A stretch of 64,000 nt of DNA. It comes from Bog-950 sp964615305 (GTDB taxonomy: Bacteria; Bacteroidota; Bacteroidia; Chitinophagales; LD1). Both the position numbers and the translations under genes were made by a program. Location of the stretch: positions 4,000-67,999 of the forward strand of contig CAZTNA010000016.1 in assembly GCA_964615305.1 (NCBI GenBank). Reading direction: 5' to 3'. The notes under the pieces are model-generated. The model did not search any database, was not told the origin of the DNA, and saw only the letters and a list, made by a program, of their open reading frames with translations. Positions 46,427 to 55,322 of this stretch are shown here, piece by piece (position 1 is the stretch's first letter; every line of letters starts with the position of its first letter).

Positions 46427-47403
46427 GAAAATATGTATTGCTGAGCCGTTAGCTCGTTGTTGTAGTAAAAGCTTAGTACCACAAGCCTTTCTTTGGCAAC
46501 TTTGTAAGTGATAGTATGTGTGGGTTTTAGTTTTGTGTTGCCCCAAAAAGAAGTGTGATATACATCAGTCATCTTCATTACAGCCATTGACTCAGCTACT
46601 AGTTGTTGTGTTGTTTTCTGGCCTTTGTTGATTGCCTTCAATCCATTACTTTGAGTAACAGATATGCAGGGAAGCAAAAAAATATTCAAATAGCTGCTTT
46701 CAGGTATAGCTCCATTTTTGGTTACATTCTGCTGACTGTAAATATTCTGGTACTGAACATCATTATAAAATGATTTTACCCCTCGTTTCCGGCATTCAAT
46801 TTCTATAATATCTAAAAGCAGAGATGAAAATCCCTTTGAGCGATATGCCGGTAACACGCCATACCAAATGCCTTCGAAACCGGCAGGCAAAAACTGCCCG
46901 CAAACAAAACCTATAAACACCTTACCCTTCTTCAACAACCATATTTTTTTGTCAGAAGTTGATTGGCTGCTAAACTGCAGGTAATAACTCACTGCCATTT
47001 TTTTTTCAGTTGCGCTACTTACCAACACCCTGTATAGAGGATGTGTGTAGTTAATACCAGTTGTGTTGTCAAAAATTTCTTCAAGCATTTGCTTAAAGAT
47101 TGTTCTTCTTCCGGTTGAATATTGCTCATAACTAAATCCGGCAGGTAGTTTCGTCAGGGTATTTCCTGTGTATGTTTTTTTGTTGCGGTATAAAATACTG
47201 TTTACAAAATATGGAAACCCCAATTTGTTTAGCGCAGCAAACACGTCAGCGTTTAGTGCATTTACTTTTAGTTTAACTAAATCCAAATTTTGCCCTATAA
47301 TGAGTTTCCGTAGAGGTGCAATATTTTCCAGGCGTTCAATTCTGCCTCTGCCCGTTTGTAATCCCGATTGCTTCGATTCGTTTTCTGAATAAAATACTTG
47401 CAT
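46423..47403 (-). CDS. GNAT-family N-acyltransferase-like protein
   Basis: 326 residues. The C-terminal half has the acetyl-CoA motif VLPAYRSKGFSSLLL, typical of GNAT enzymes. The N-terminal half (LIIGQNLDLVKLKVNALNADVF, LNKLGFPYFV) resembles the WecD-type sugar N-acetyltransferase lead. It may acylate an amino sugar; the nearby aminotransferase would fit, but this is not shown. It is last in a minus-strand unit with the SGNH protein (11-base gap) and the GT-C protein at 49256. The plus- and minus-strand stop codons at 46423-46426 overlap. Confidence 0.78.
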   Translation of the reverse strand: MQVFYSENESKQSGLQTGRGRIERLENIAPLRKLIIGQNLDLVKLKVNALNADVFAALNKLGFPYFVNSILYRNKKTYTGNTLTKLPAGFSYEQYSTGRRTIFKQMLEEIFDNTTGINYTHPLYRVLVSSATEKKMAVSYYLQFSSQSTSDKKIWLLKKGKVFIGFVCGQFLPAGFEGIWYGVLPAYRSKGFSSLLLDIIEIECRKRGVKSFYNDVQYQNIYSQQNVTKNGAIPESSYLNIFLLPCISVTQSNGLKAINKGQKTTQQLVAESMAVMKMTDVYHTSFWGNTKLKPTHTITYKVAKERLVVLSFYYNNELTAQQYIFS

Positions 47404-47414
47404 GTTGTTGATGG

Positions 47415-49259
47415 TTATAGTGTATCGTTCACAATTTTTAGAAACGGAAACGTACGCCTGATATTATTTTTATACAACACCAGATTAAAACCAGCTGAGC
47501 CATTTGTCATACTATCAGCAGGTAAATATTCAGCATTATTCATTCGACATCTCATAACAGCATCATTAAGATCTGGCGAATAAACCGGACAGCTCAATAG
47601 AGTTTTATCAGGAAAATTTTCAGTTAAAAAATACGAAACGTGATCTACCGTTAAATGGTAAGCATCAGCACTTGCCACCAGGCGGGCTGCACTTTTCTTT
47701 ACAGGTATGGCAAATTCATTTTTGCTAACAGATATATGTACCTGTGGTGTTTCTTTGTCGGCATAAAACAATAATCGAAAGTCGCTCAATAAGTTTTGGT
47801 AACCCTCTTTAAATTGCAGCCAAAAGCCATGCTGCATAAAACTGTTTCTAAACAACTGAACTTGATACATGCGTGGTGCAACTGCTTTTACCAAGCCAAT
47901 TGGAAACCTCTCTGTTGATTGATGGTTACTTGCAGAAAAAAATACGGTGTCATTATTGCTAACAGACTCTTTAATATTTATGAAAGATAAGTCGCTAAAA
48001 GCTTGATTAAGCAGAAGCAGATTAGAAATATTAGGGCTGGAGAGTTGTACCGCACTTGCAAAGTCGGGTTCGCGGTTCCAGTCTTCATCACTTATTTCTG
48101 TTGGTGCTGCAGTATAAAGTTGATGAATAATTGAACCGCCAATTTCAAAAGCTAAACTATCAAAAGGCTCATTGCTGTTAAAGACGTGATTAAAGTTTGA
48201 CTCAAATTTAAGATACGTTGTCGGAAGGTTTTGTTCGTTTAAAACACTATAAAGTTCATCTGCATAGCATTGATTTCCCAACGGGCTGTTGTGCCAGCTT
48301 GTAGAGGTATATAGTGAAGTTGACCGGCTACGTGTTTGGTAGTAATGGCTTTGGTAAAAAACTACGTTTCCTTGTGGCTGAAATTTATCTTTCAGGGCAA
48401 AACTGTGTTCATCGTTGCAGATTACCACCAATTTTTTTGCGTTGCTGCCTATCTTTTTCAAGAGCCCTTCATATAATTCTTGCGTTTCTTCAATCAAACT
48501 ACTTAATGATCTTGTAGGATTTCTGTAATAAAATGGGTTAAACTGTAAACCAAGAGGCAGCAAAAACCCGGTAGGCTTGTAGTCGTACCGCAAGTAATTT
48601 TTATCAGGCACAAGCGAGTAGTAGTTACTGTAGGCTGCGGCCAATGTAGTGTCTTTGTATTCTATGAGTTGAATACTGTCAGCGGTGGTAATGTAGCGCG
48701 CATGCAATGGGCCATAATTATTGTATAAACGGAAACTGAGGTCGCGCGTAAAGTGGTACATGAAAAACGAATTGACAACCACTACGTCTAAATCATATTT
48801 TTTGCCGGCATATTCGTAAAGCATACACATTTGCCCCAAACTATAGCCACCCGTTCCAAAACTTATTACTTCTACACTGTCATAGCCCTCGCGCCTGTAC
48901 TTCTGTTGTAAGAGTGATGCAAAATCATGCCTTGGCGACACATCAAACGCCTCGGTAAACGAACAACCGAATATGCCAATACGAAATACGCCTGGCTTTT
49001 TTAACGTATCATAATGCAGATAACTGGTGCTTGATAACCCATCATGAATCTTATGAACCCACCCCAAATTCAAAACTTGCTGTTGATTTGAAAACGGGTA
49101 TCCTGCAATTGTTTTTTCTACTGAAAAATAGCTATAGCCCTGTTGTTTTTTTACCGAACGCAAAAAGAAAAAATAGAAAATGCACAAGCACAACAATAAG
49201 GTCATTGCCACTATCAGCAATTTAAATCTCCCGGTGTTTTTTTGTTCTGCTGCTGTCAT
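47415..49259 (-). CDS. Membrane-anchored SGNH-like protein with C-terminal beta-rich domain
   Basis: 614 residues. One N-terminal helix (about residues 12-34) anchors it. FGIFGCSFTEAFDVSP and SFGTGGYSLGQM fit SGNH blocks I and II. The C-terminal 250 residues are beta-strand-rich with no known domain. Expected outside the cytoplasm. The start overlaps the end of the upstream GT-C gene by 4 bases, so it is co-translated. It may remove or add acyl groups on the glycan built by its partner (inferred). Confidence 0.7.
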   Translation of the reverse strand: MTAAEQKNTGRFKLLIVAMTLLLCLCIFYFFFLRSVKKQQGYSYFSVEKTIAGYPFSNQQQVLNLGWVHKIHDGLSSTSYLHYDTLKKPGVFRIGIFGCSFTEAFDVSPRHDFASLLQQKYRREGYDSVEVISFGTGGYSLGQMCMLYEYAGKKYDLDVVVVNSFFMYHFTRDLSFRLYNNYGPLHARYITTADSIQLIEYKDTTLAAAYSNYYSLVPDKNYLRYDYKPTGFLLPLGLQFNPFYYRNPTRSLSSLIEETQELYEGLLKKIGSNAKKLVVICNDEHSFALKDKFQPQGNVVFYQSHYYQTRSRSTSLYTSTSWHNSPLGNQCYADELYSVLNEQNLPTTYLKFESNFNHVFNSNEPFDSLAFEIGGSIIHQLYTAAPTEISDEDWNREPDFASAVQLSSPNISNLLLLNQAFSDLSFINIKESVSNNDTVFFSASNHQSTERFPIGLVKAVAPRMYQVQLFRNSFMQHGFWLQFKEGYQNLLSDFRLLFYADKETPQVHISVSKNEFAIPVKKSAARLVASADAYHLTVDHVSYFLTENFPDKTLLSCPVYSPDLNDAVMRCRMNNAEYLPADSMTNGSAGFNLVLYKNNIRRTFPFLKIVNDTL

Positions 49260-51001
49260 GGCTTGCTTAACGATTCTTCGAAAGTATTAATGCGATAATA
49301 AGCCAAAGATTTATGGTTGTAGTTGTTTTGTTTTATGTTGGTATATGAAGCATCGGAAATTTTGATGAAGCTAACTTGTGTGTTGTAAACTATGCGCAGG
49401 TATCGTTGCCATAAACTAATTTTCTCTTCGCTGGCAATTATTACTACCCGCTGATTATTGTGCCATAAATACTTGACAAACGAACGGAAGCTAACCCCAC
49501 CGCAGTTAATAAGTAACCAGGTTTCAAATTCACGATAGTAAGTCGTGTATCCTGCATCATAACCAAGCACCGTATTGTTACTGGTTAGGTGTTCTGTTTG
49601 TAATGGCGAGTTGTTTACTAAGGTTAAAGTGGATTCTAAGCCAGGAACTAATATTTGATTTTGAAACATGCTGTCTATCTCATGTCTTAGTTTGGCACTT
49701 TCATAAATAGCGGTTTTCTGTTCTTGGTTGCTTTGCTTGTAGTAGGTGTGCTTCCAGGTGCAGCCCAATACAAGTAACAATAAAACACCAAAATTTACTG
49801 TTGTAAAAACTACCGGTCGTTTGTTTGTAACAGAGTGCGTGCAACCCACCACAAATACAAAACTTAGCAACGTATCAATAATCACTACCGAGTGAAAAAG
49901 ACGAAACTCAAATTTTAGCAGTATGCATATTACACTAAAAAAAAGGGCAAGTAATAGTTTGTATAGCACAAAGCCCATCATTTTATTTCGCTCTGTACAA
50001 GTCAGTCCTATTGCTGCAAGCAACAGTAAAAGGTTTAATGCACACACGGGTAACAAACGGTTGCAAACACCATCCTTTAACCCTTGTAGATACATGTTTG
50101 TTTTAAACAGAATCTGATTTTTTTCAATACCCGCTATTGGCTGTTTAGATGTAATGGTTTTTAAATAAGCAGGTGCAAACTGTTCTTTATCCCAAACAAA
50201 CCATTGTTGCATACACTCTTGCTTTACTGAGTCGGAGGCAGAAAGTACAGGTTCCTTTTTAGATAAATAAGTGTCGTAGTACGTAAAGAAATACGACTCG
50301 TTTGTAAGAAATTCTTTTTGCGAATTACCACCAGTAAAGTAAATTACAAAGTAAACCACACCGTACAACGCGGCAACTCTGACTAACAGATTGGTAGCTT
50401 TCCACAAATTGTTTCCGCATAAGAACAGAAACAAAAAAACACTTATAAGAGCAACAAGCGTTACTTCATTTTGAATTAGCACAGCAACAACTAAACACAA
50501 CCAACTAATAAACTGCGCTATCTCTTTCAGCCACTTGTTTTTTACGCCAGGTGCTATAAAGTACAAGTAAATAACTGCAGCTGCCGCGCTTATCATGCAT
50601 GAGCAGGCAATAGATAGATAAAATAGTGCTTCAGAAAAAACAAGAAACACAAAAAGAGTTGCAACAAATAGTTGCCCCCCCCAACCAATACCATTAGTTT
50701 TAAGTTTTAGTACCAATATTTTTACACCTACCCCAACCGCAAACAAATGCAGAAACACAAGCAGCCCGCCTACCCACGGTACCTTTGGCAGAAAACTCAA
50801 AAGGAAAGAAAGAGGTTTTGCTAATCCTATAAAGTAAAGAAACAAGTTGCTAATTGGCATACCTGTAAAATCTCCCCGAAGCAAGGCTGTTCGGTAGGCA
50901 ATGTCGCGTGTATCGTCATACATGCCGTATAACTGAATAAATACAAACGCATACAACAACACAAAAACAAAAATTTTCAGTCGGTATATTTTTTCAACCA
51001 T
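49256..51001 (-). CDS. Polytopic membrane protein, GT-C glycosyltransferase-like
   Basis: 581 residues from the ATG at 51001 (a GTG one codon upstream is also possible). About eleven helices in 440 residues, then a soluble domain. The first outer loop has YGMYDDTRDIAYR (Asp29, Asp30), the GT-C acidic pair. It heads a minus-strand operon with the SGNH and GNAT genes. It faces the beta-hydroxylase-fold gene at 51061 divergently across 59 bases. No named family is recognised, and the sugar is unknown. Confidence 0.72.
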   Translation of the reverse strand: MVEKIYRLKIFVFVLLYAFVFIQLYGMYDDTRDIAYRTALLRGDFTGMPISNLFLYFIGLAKPLSFLLSFLPKVPWVGGLLVFLHLFAVGVGVKILVLKLKTNGIGWGGQLFVATLFVFLVFSEALFYLSIACSCMISAAAAVIYLYFIAPGVKNKWLKEIAQFISWLCLVVAVLIQNEVTLVALISVFLFLFLCGNNLWKATNLLVRVAALYGVVYFVIYFTGGNSQKEFLTNESYFFTYYDTYLSKKEPVLSASDSVKQECMQQWFVWDKEQFAPAYLKTITSKQPIAGIEKNQILFKTNMYLQGLKDGVCNRLLPVCALNLLLLLAAIGLTCTERNKMMGFVLYKLLLALFFSVICILLKFEFRLFHSVVIIDTLLSFVFVVGCTHSVTNKRPVVFTTVNFGVLLLLVLGCTWKHTYYKQSNQEQKTAIYESAKLRHEIDSMFQNQILVPGLESTLTLVNNSPLQTEHLTSNNTVLGYDAGYTTYYREFETWLLINCGGVSFRSFVKYLWHNNQRVVIIASEEKISLWQRYLRIVYNTQVSFIKISDASYTNIKQNNYNHKSLAYYRINTFEESLSKP

Positions 51002-51031
51002 CACACAAGCAGGTTCAAGTTTAATTTATTT

Positions 51032-51039
51032 TACTCTTG
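51032..51039 (+). promoter_or_regulatory. Candidate -7 promoter box (TACTCTTG)
   Basis: This octamer fits the Bacteroidota -7 consensus TAnnTTTG with one mismatch. It lies 21 bases before the ATG at 51061. The TTG start seen at 51037 falls inside it, so that start is unlikely. A -33 TTTG-like box is not clear. Confidence 0.4.
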
Positions 51040-51060
51040 TATTATTTAGAATTTAACCAA

Positions 51061-51804
51061 ATGAGCCTACTGCCTGCCGAAGTACAGTTTTTTTATACCG
51101 ATGAAGATGTTTATACGGCTAATGAACCGGAGTTTTTTGCTACCCAACAATTTTCTTCGGCTTTGAGTTTAGAACAGCATTATCAGGTAATAAAGCAAGA
51201 ACTTGGCGAATACATCAGTGGAGTTGTCAAAGCTTCTGTTACAAATGCCAATCCCCCAAATCTGGCGTACGACAACAGTTGGAAACATCTATACTTTATG
51301 AATTTTTTATGGCAGTTTAAGACGGCAAAAAAACTGTTTCCTCAAACATATAACATTATCAAGTCGCATAACGACATTACTCTTGCGGGTGTAGCTCTGC
51401 TGGAGCCGGGAGGTAAAGTGTTGCCGCATTGTGGAGATACCAACGCTATCATCCGGTGCCACTTGGGGTTGCAAATTCCGGGAGCACTACCGGAGTGCGG
51501 TCTGCGCGTAAAAGACAAAGTGAAAAATTGGGAGGAAGGAAAAGTTGTTTGTTTTAATGATGCGTTTGAACACGAAGCATGGAACCTTACTGATAAAAAG
51601 AGGTATGTGCTCATTTTTGACGTCATAAAACCCGAGTTTTTACACGCCCGCAAAAATATTTGCGCACATGCGTTAGGGGTTTTGTCCTTTAAGTTTTTTG
51701 CCCGAAAAATTCCGTTTTTAAAGATGAGCCCTTTGGCGATCAAAAAGATTATTTCAGCTTGTTTTGCTGTAGTGTGGCGCTTGTATCTTGTATTTCAGAA
51801 GTAG
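51061..51804 (+). CDS. Aspartyl/asparaginyl beta-hydroxylase-fold dioxygenase (copy 2)
   Basis: 247 residues from the ATG at 51061. HCGDTN, RCHLGLQIP and FEHEAWN, then RYVLIFDVIKPEF reproduce the AspH active-site plan. Iron-ligand candidates are His134 and His171, with Arg181 for 2-oxoglutarate. Copy 1 at 32982 aligns from the N-terminal FFYT/VFYT region to the end. The C-terminal 45 residues are hydrophobic and positively charged. Its 3' end overlaps the opposite-strand GT-C gene by 56 bases. Conservation of both iron ligands and the 2-oxoglutarate arginine argues that both copies are active. Substrate unknown. Confidence 0.82.
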   Translation: MSLLPAEVQFFYTDEDVYTANEPEFFATQQFSSALSLEQHYQVIKQELGEYISGVVKASVTNANPPNLAYDNSWKHLYFMNFLWQFKTAKKLFPQTYNIIKSHNDITLAGVALLEPGGKVLPHCGDTNAIIRCHLGLQIPGALPECGLRVKDKVKNWEEGKVVCFNDAFEHEAWNLTDKKRYVLIFDVIKPEFLHARKNICAHALGVLSFKFFARKIPFLKMSPLAIKKIISACFAVVWRLYLVFQK

Positions 51805-53419
51805 TTGACGAATAAAAATCGTAAGTTACTTTTTCTGCTGTCTCAAAAATATTTCTTACTGCATCATTTTCTTTCCTAACAGCTACACCATAACCATATA
51901 GGCTCGGATAAAAATCGTAATCGCGTTTAAAATGCGGATAACCCACAATATCTGAGTTTATTTTTGTGAAATTGTAATGCGCCAGCTGAATAACGTCCGG
52001 CTTTTGTTCAAACAAATAATCGGCAGAAAATCCGTTATGCGCGAAGTATGAGTTGTGCAAACCATATAAGTCTAAAACACTCAATTGCGGGTTATATGCG
52101 GCTAATCGCCCGTGTTCACCAGCCGCTACCTTAGTGCCTGCGGGCAATTTTGTGCATAAGTCGAAAAAATCATATGCGCCATCAGGATAAATCGGAAACG
52201 ATAAGGAACTTGTCTGCTGGCTTGCGAAGGTGTATGGATTACTGCTCTGTAAAAAAGTTTCATTGTATTTTTCAGAAAGTGCATCAGCCCAAAAGATACA
52301 CGAACCAAAAAACAGAAACACAATAACAACACGTGTCAGATACTTTCTGGCAAATACAACGGTGGATGAGAAATACAACTCGAGCGCAGCGAAAAGTAAA
52401 AACGGAATAGACGGCACATAAAACCGCGCAGCAGTTCCCATCATTTGTATAGCATCAAAAAAATATACCAGCGTCAGAAATACAGGTAGAAAATACACCA
52501 TCAAATTACTGGCATACTGCGATTCATAAAACAGGCTAAGCAGCAGTATCCATAACCAACAAAATGCTATAAACATAAGTAGATACTGTAGAGGATTCCA
52601 GTCGGATATACCCATGTAGCCGTTAAAGAAACCACTTGACTTTACATAAAAAGAAAGTGGTAAAACTTCATGAAAAACAAAGTGCTTAATGCACGTATCA
52701 ACAGTTATCAGAAAGAGAAATGAAGCTATGTATGTAAAAACAATTTTTTTTTCGCCCCACAACCTGAACAGCATAAACAAAGCCGGAAATAGAAAAGAAT
52801 AGAAGATGTTGTCTGGTCTTAGAAACCAACTAAACCAAGAAGCAAGCGCAACTGTTAAGGCCAACCGCACAGTTTTTTTTCGCTCTAGTAACAGCAAAGC
52901 CATAATTAAAAATGTGTTGCCACTAAATGAAAGTATTGTATCCATGCCGGTGTAAACATGGTAAAGCAAAAACGGGTTTAGTAATAGAGCAATTACAGTA
53001 AAAGTAATACCCGCAAATACTTTCTTTTGCTCCAACTTCCAGTAACGGGCAACAAAAAAACATAAGGCCAAAACAATAACTCCGTAATTGATTACAGGCA
53101 ACCAGATAGCAACGGTTGCATAATCTGCGGCAGGAAACAGTTTTTTACCAGCGGCTATCAGATACGCGTGTGTAATATTTGTACAGCCATATAGGGGCGA
53201 TTCTTCTTTATTCCAGCAGTATCCGTTTCCTGCGTTTATGTTTTCTGCATAACGTATATACATAAATGCATCATCGAACCAGGGCTCTGGTTGACGGTAG
53301 GCTTCATACAAAGCATTTGCGTACATCAATAAACCAAGCAGCCATAGCACACCACATAAAATCACGAACGGGCGCGATAGACCTTTTGTGCTTATTTTGG
53401 TTCCGGAGCTAAGTGTCAT
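51749..53419 (-). CDS. Polytopic membrane protein, AftB-like GT-C glycosyltransferase
   Basis: 556 residues from the ATG at 53419. The lead WFDDAFMYIRYAENINAGNGYCWN (Asp49, Asp50) recalls the DDAYISLRYA-type start of mycobacterial arabinofuranosyltransferase AftB and related GT-C enzymes; the match is in motif only. About ten helices, then a soluble end with DGAYDFFDL. The start overlaps the stop of the UbiA gene by 4 bases (ATGA). Being made together with the pentose-phosphate prenyltransferase, it is the strongest candidate for a pentofuranosyl transferase here. Convergent overlap of 56 bases with copy 2 of the beta-hydroxylase. Confidence 0.78.
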   Translation of the reverse strand: MTLSSGTKISTKGLSRPFVILCGVLWLLGLLMYANALYEAYRQPEPWFDDAFMYIRYAENINAGNGYCWNKEESPLYGCTNITHAYLIAAGKKLFPAADYATVAIWLPVINYGVIVLALCFFVARYWKLEQKKVFAGITFTVIALLLNPFLLYHVYTGMDTILSFSGNTFLIMALLLLERKKTVRLALTVALASWFSWFLRPDNIFYSFLFPALFMLFRLWGEKKIVFTYIASFLFLITVDTCIKHFVFHEVLPLSFYVKSSGFFNGYMGISDWNPLQYLLMFIAFCWLWILLLSLFYESQYASNLMVYFLPVFLTLVYFFDAIQMMGTAARFYVPSIPFLLFAALELYFSSTVVFARKYLTRVVIVFLFFGSCIFWADALSEKYNETFLQSSNPYTFASQQTSSLSFPIYPDGAYDFFDLCTKLPAGTKVAAGEHGRLAAYNPQLSVLDLYGLHNSYFAHNGFSADYLFEQKPDVIQLAHYNFTKINSDIVGYPHFKRDYDFYPSLYGYGVAVRKENDAVRNIFETAEKVTYDFYSSTTSEIQDTSATLQQNKLK

Positions 53420-54309
53420 GGTTGCGAAAAATAGAGAATAGCCACCACAGTTAGCAGCCAAACAGAAATTGTAATTAGCAGTGGAAAATCGGTAAACAGA
53501 TTTATTGCGGGGTTGCCACCCATTTCCCCTTTTCGGACAAGTTGTATGTACCTGAATAGTCCTGCCATTACCAAAGGAATAGTTACAGGCATATAAGGAG
53601 TATGAAGTAGCGTTTTTGTGCGTTGATCAATAGAATACATTATATATACACCGGCCGTTACCATAGCAATAAAAACCATCACCATATCGAGCGATTTAAT
53701 ACTGTATGCACGTAGCACCATGCGATGTTTCTGAGAACTGCTTCCCAAAAGATTTAGCTCGTGGCGCCTTTTTCCAAGTGCAATAAACAACGCCAATAAG
53801 GTACTTGCAGTTAAAAACCACGGAGTAACAGGTACCGATACAGCGGCAGCTCCAGCTAACACACGTATTAGGTAGTTGACAGATACGGTGAGTACATCTA
53901 ATACAATAACTCGTTTAAAGAAAAGAGTGTAAGCCACATTCAACAACAAATAGAAAATGGCCCATCTAAAAAAAATGTCATCGAAAATAAAACAGAGGTA
54001 AAGAGTTGATGATGTTAAGCCAAGCAACAAAAAAAACACATGGCCACTACTTATATCGCCCGCTGCAATCGGACGGTTTTTTTTCAACGGATGGTGTTGG
54101 TCTGTTTCTGCATCCATCCAATCGTTAAAAACATATACTGTTGAAGCGAGCAAACAAAAAAGAAAAAATGCTTCAGTTGCGCGACAGAAAACTGGCCCTT
54201 CAAAAATTTTTCCGGCAAACAAAGCTCCGGCAAACAAAAATCCATTCTTGCTCCATTCGCTTACACGAAACTGCTTAAACAATATTTGCGCTGACCTTAC
54301 GATAGCCAT
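53416..54309 (-). CDS. UbiA-family prenyltransferase, decaprenyl-phosphate phosphoribosyltransferase-like
   Basis: 297 residues from the ATG at 54309. The first Asp motif is NDWMDAETD (residues 62-70), followed by HPLKKNRPIAAG. FKRVIVLDVLTVSVNYLIR and ALGKRRHEL are characteristic of the DPPR synthase branch (compare the family VLDVL and ALGKRRHEL), as is FRYIQLVRKG. This branch joins PRPP to polyprenyl phosphate. About nine membrane helices. The 36-codon extension to 54417 is rejected because it overlaps the upstream gene and lacks family features. It overlaps the epimerase stop by 13 bases. In mycobacteria this step begins the arabinose donor route. Confidence 0.87.
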   Translation of the reverse strand: MAIVRSAQILFKQFRVSEWSKNGFLFAGALFAGKIFEGPVFCRATEAFFLFCLLASTVYVFNDWMDAETDQHHPLKKNRPIAAGDISSGHVFFLLLGLTSSTLYLCFIFDDIFFRWAIFYLLLNVAYTLFFKRVIVLDVLTVSVNYLIRVLAGAAAVSVPVTPWFLTASTLLALFIALGKRRHELNLLGSSSQKHRMVLRAYSIKSLDMVMVFIAMVTAGVYIMYSIDQRTKTLLHTPYMPVTIPLVMAGLFRYIQLVRKGEMGGNPAINLFTDFPLLITISVWLLTVVAILYFSQP

Positions 54310-55322
54310 TTTAAAAGTTTGAGTAAACCCTGCCTGGGTGCTTTGTGGTGTGGCGATTCGTTTCTGGTATCTTTTAAAACGCTTTTGTTTTTTATGAACC
54401 ATTGATACGAACTCCACAGCATTTCTGTATTACTGTATTTTGGTTTCCAATCCAATGATTTTAATTCATGCGATAGGTCGAAATAAAACGGTTTGTGGTA
54501 AGTAAGATAATGCCAGGGTGCCAATGGCGATAGCCCCAGCTTATCTAATGCATTTAATGTGGCTATTGCAGGTATAGCAGGCAGGTGCTTTATTTGGCTC
54601 AATGAGCCGGCTTGTTTTATTAAACCTGATAGATCGTTATGTAATGTGCTGTAAGCGTCAGTTCCAATATTATAAATGCCGCTTTCAGTCTTAGTGCTGC
54701 ACTGTATAGCAGCGGCTACCAGGTCATCTACATGTATAAATTGAAAAAGGTTTTGCCCGTTGCCTATTAAATAAATGTTCCGGTTTTCAGAAATCCATTC
54801 AAACAGAATATGAAAAATGCCAAGGCGAAAATTACCCAGGACGGTACGTGGACGAACGATACTTGCCGGCCTTCCTTCGCTCATATATTGTTTTACCAAA
54901 TTCTCTCCGGCAAGTTTTGCTTTGCCGTAAATTTCAACCGGTTTTAGCGCAGTGTTTGCCGTTACCGGACAAACCGGAGAACCAAAGACAGCACTGGATG
55001 ATAAGTGAACAACATGACGAATGTTATGTTGGCGGCAGGCATTTAATAGCACTTGCGTTCCGTACACATTGACCTCTCGAAATTTATCTCCCGCTTTCAT
55101 CAGGGGCACCAACGCCACACAGTGGAAAACAACTTCAACATTTTTCAGGGCTTTGTTTACACCCATCTCATCACAAATGTCCCCCTGAAAAAATTTGATA
55201 TCCGGATGGCGTCCAGCAAAATCAATAATGTCGAAAACACGCACACAGTGCCCAAATTGGCTGAGTGTGTTGGCTAACACACTACCAATAAATCCACTGC
55301 CCCCTGTTACTAATACATTCAT
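54297..55322 (-). CDS. Extended SDR, NAD-dependent epimerase/dehydratase-like (A)
   Basis: 341 residues. GGSGFIG at residues 7-13 binds NAD; IYGKAKLAGE carries the YxxxK catalytic pair. HLSSSAVFGS and VRPRTVLG are normal for the sugar-nucleotide epimerase and 3-beta-hydroxysteroid dehydrogenase groups. The start directly follows the stop of the upstream epimerase (TAA then ATG). It is in the operon with UbiA and an AftB-like GT-C, so it may reduce or epimerise a sugar in the pathway; sugar unknown. Confidence 0.82.
   Translation of the reverse strand: MNVLVTGGSGFIGSVLANTLSQFGHCVRVFDIIDFAGRHPDIKFFQGDICDEMGVNKALKNVEVVFHCVALVPLMKAGDKFREVNVYGTQVLLNACRQHNIRHVVHLSSSAVFGSPVCPVTANTALKPVEIYGKAKLAGENLVKQYMSEGRPASIVRPRTVLGNFRLGIFHILFEWISENRNIYLIGNGQNLFQFIHVDDLVAAAIQCSTKTESGIYNIGTDAYSTLHNDLSGLIKQAGSLSQIKHLPAIPAIATLNALDKLGLSPLAPWHYLTYHKPFYFDLSHELKSLDWKPKYSNTEMLWSSYQWFIKNKSVLKDTRNESPHHKAPRQGLLKLLKWLS

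Noticed and set aside
51037..51060. TTG start for the second beta-hydroxylase copy
   Set aside because: The TTG falls inside a promoter-like box, and alignment with copy 1 supports the ATG at 51061.
54310..54417. N-terminal extension of the UbiA gene to a GTG
   Set aside because: It overlaps the upstream epimerase by over 100 bases and adds a basic tail not seen in DPPR synthases.
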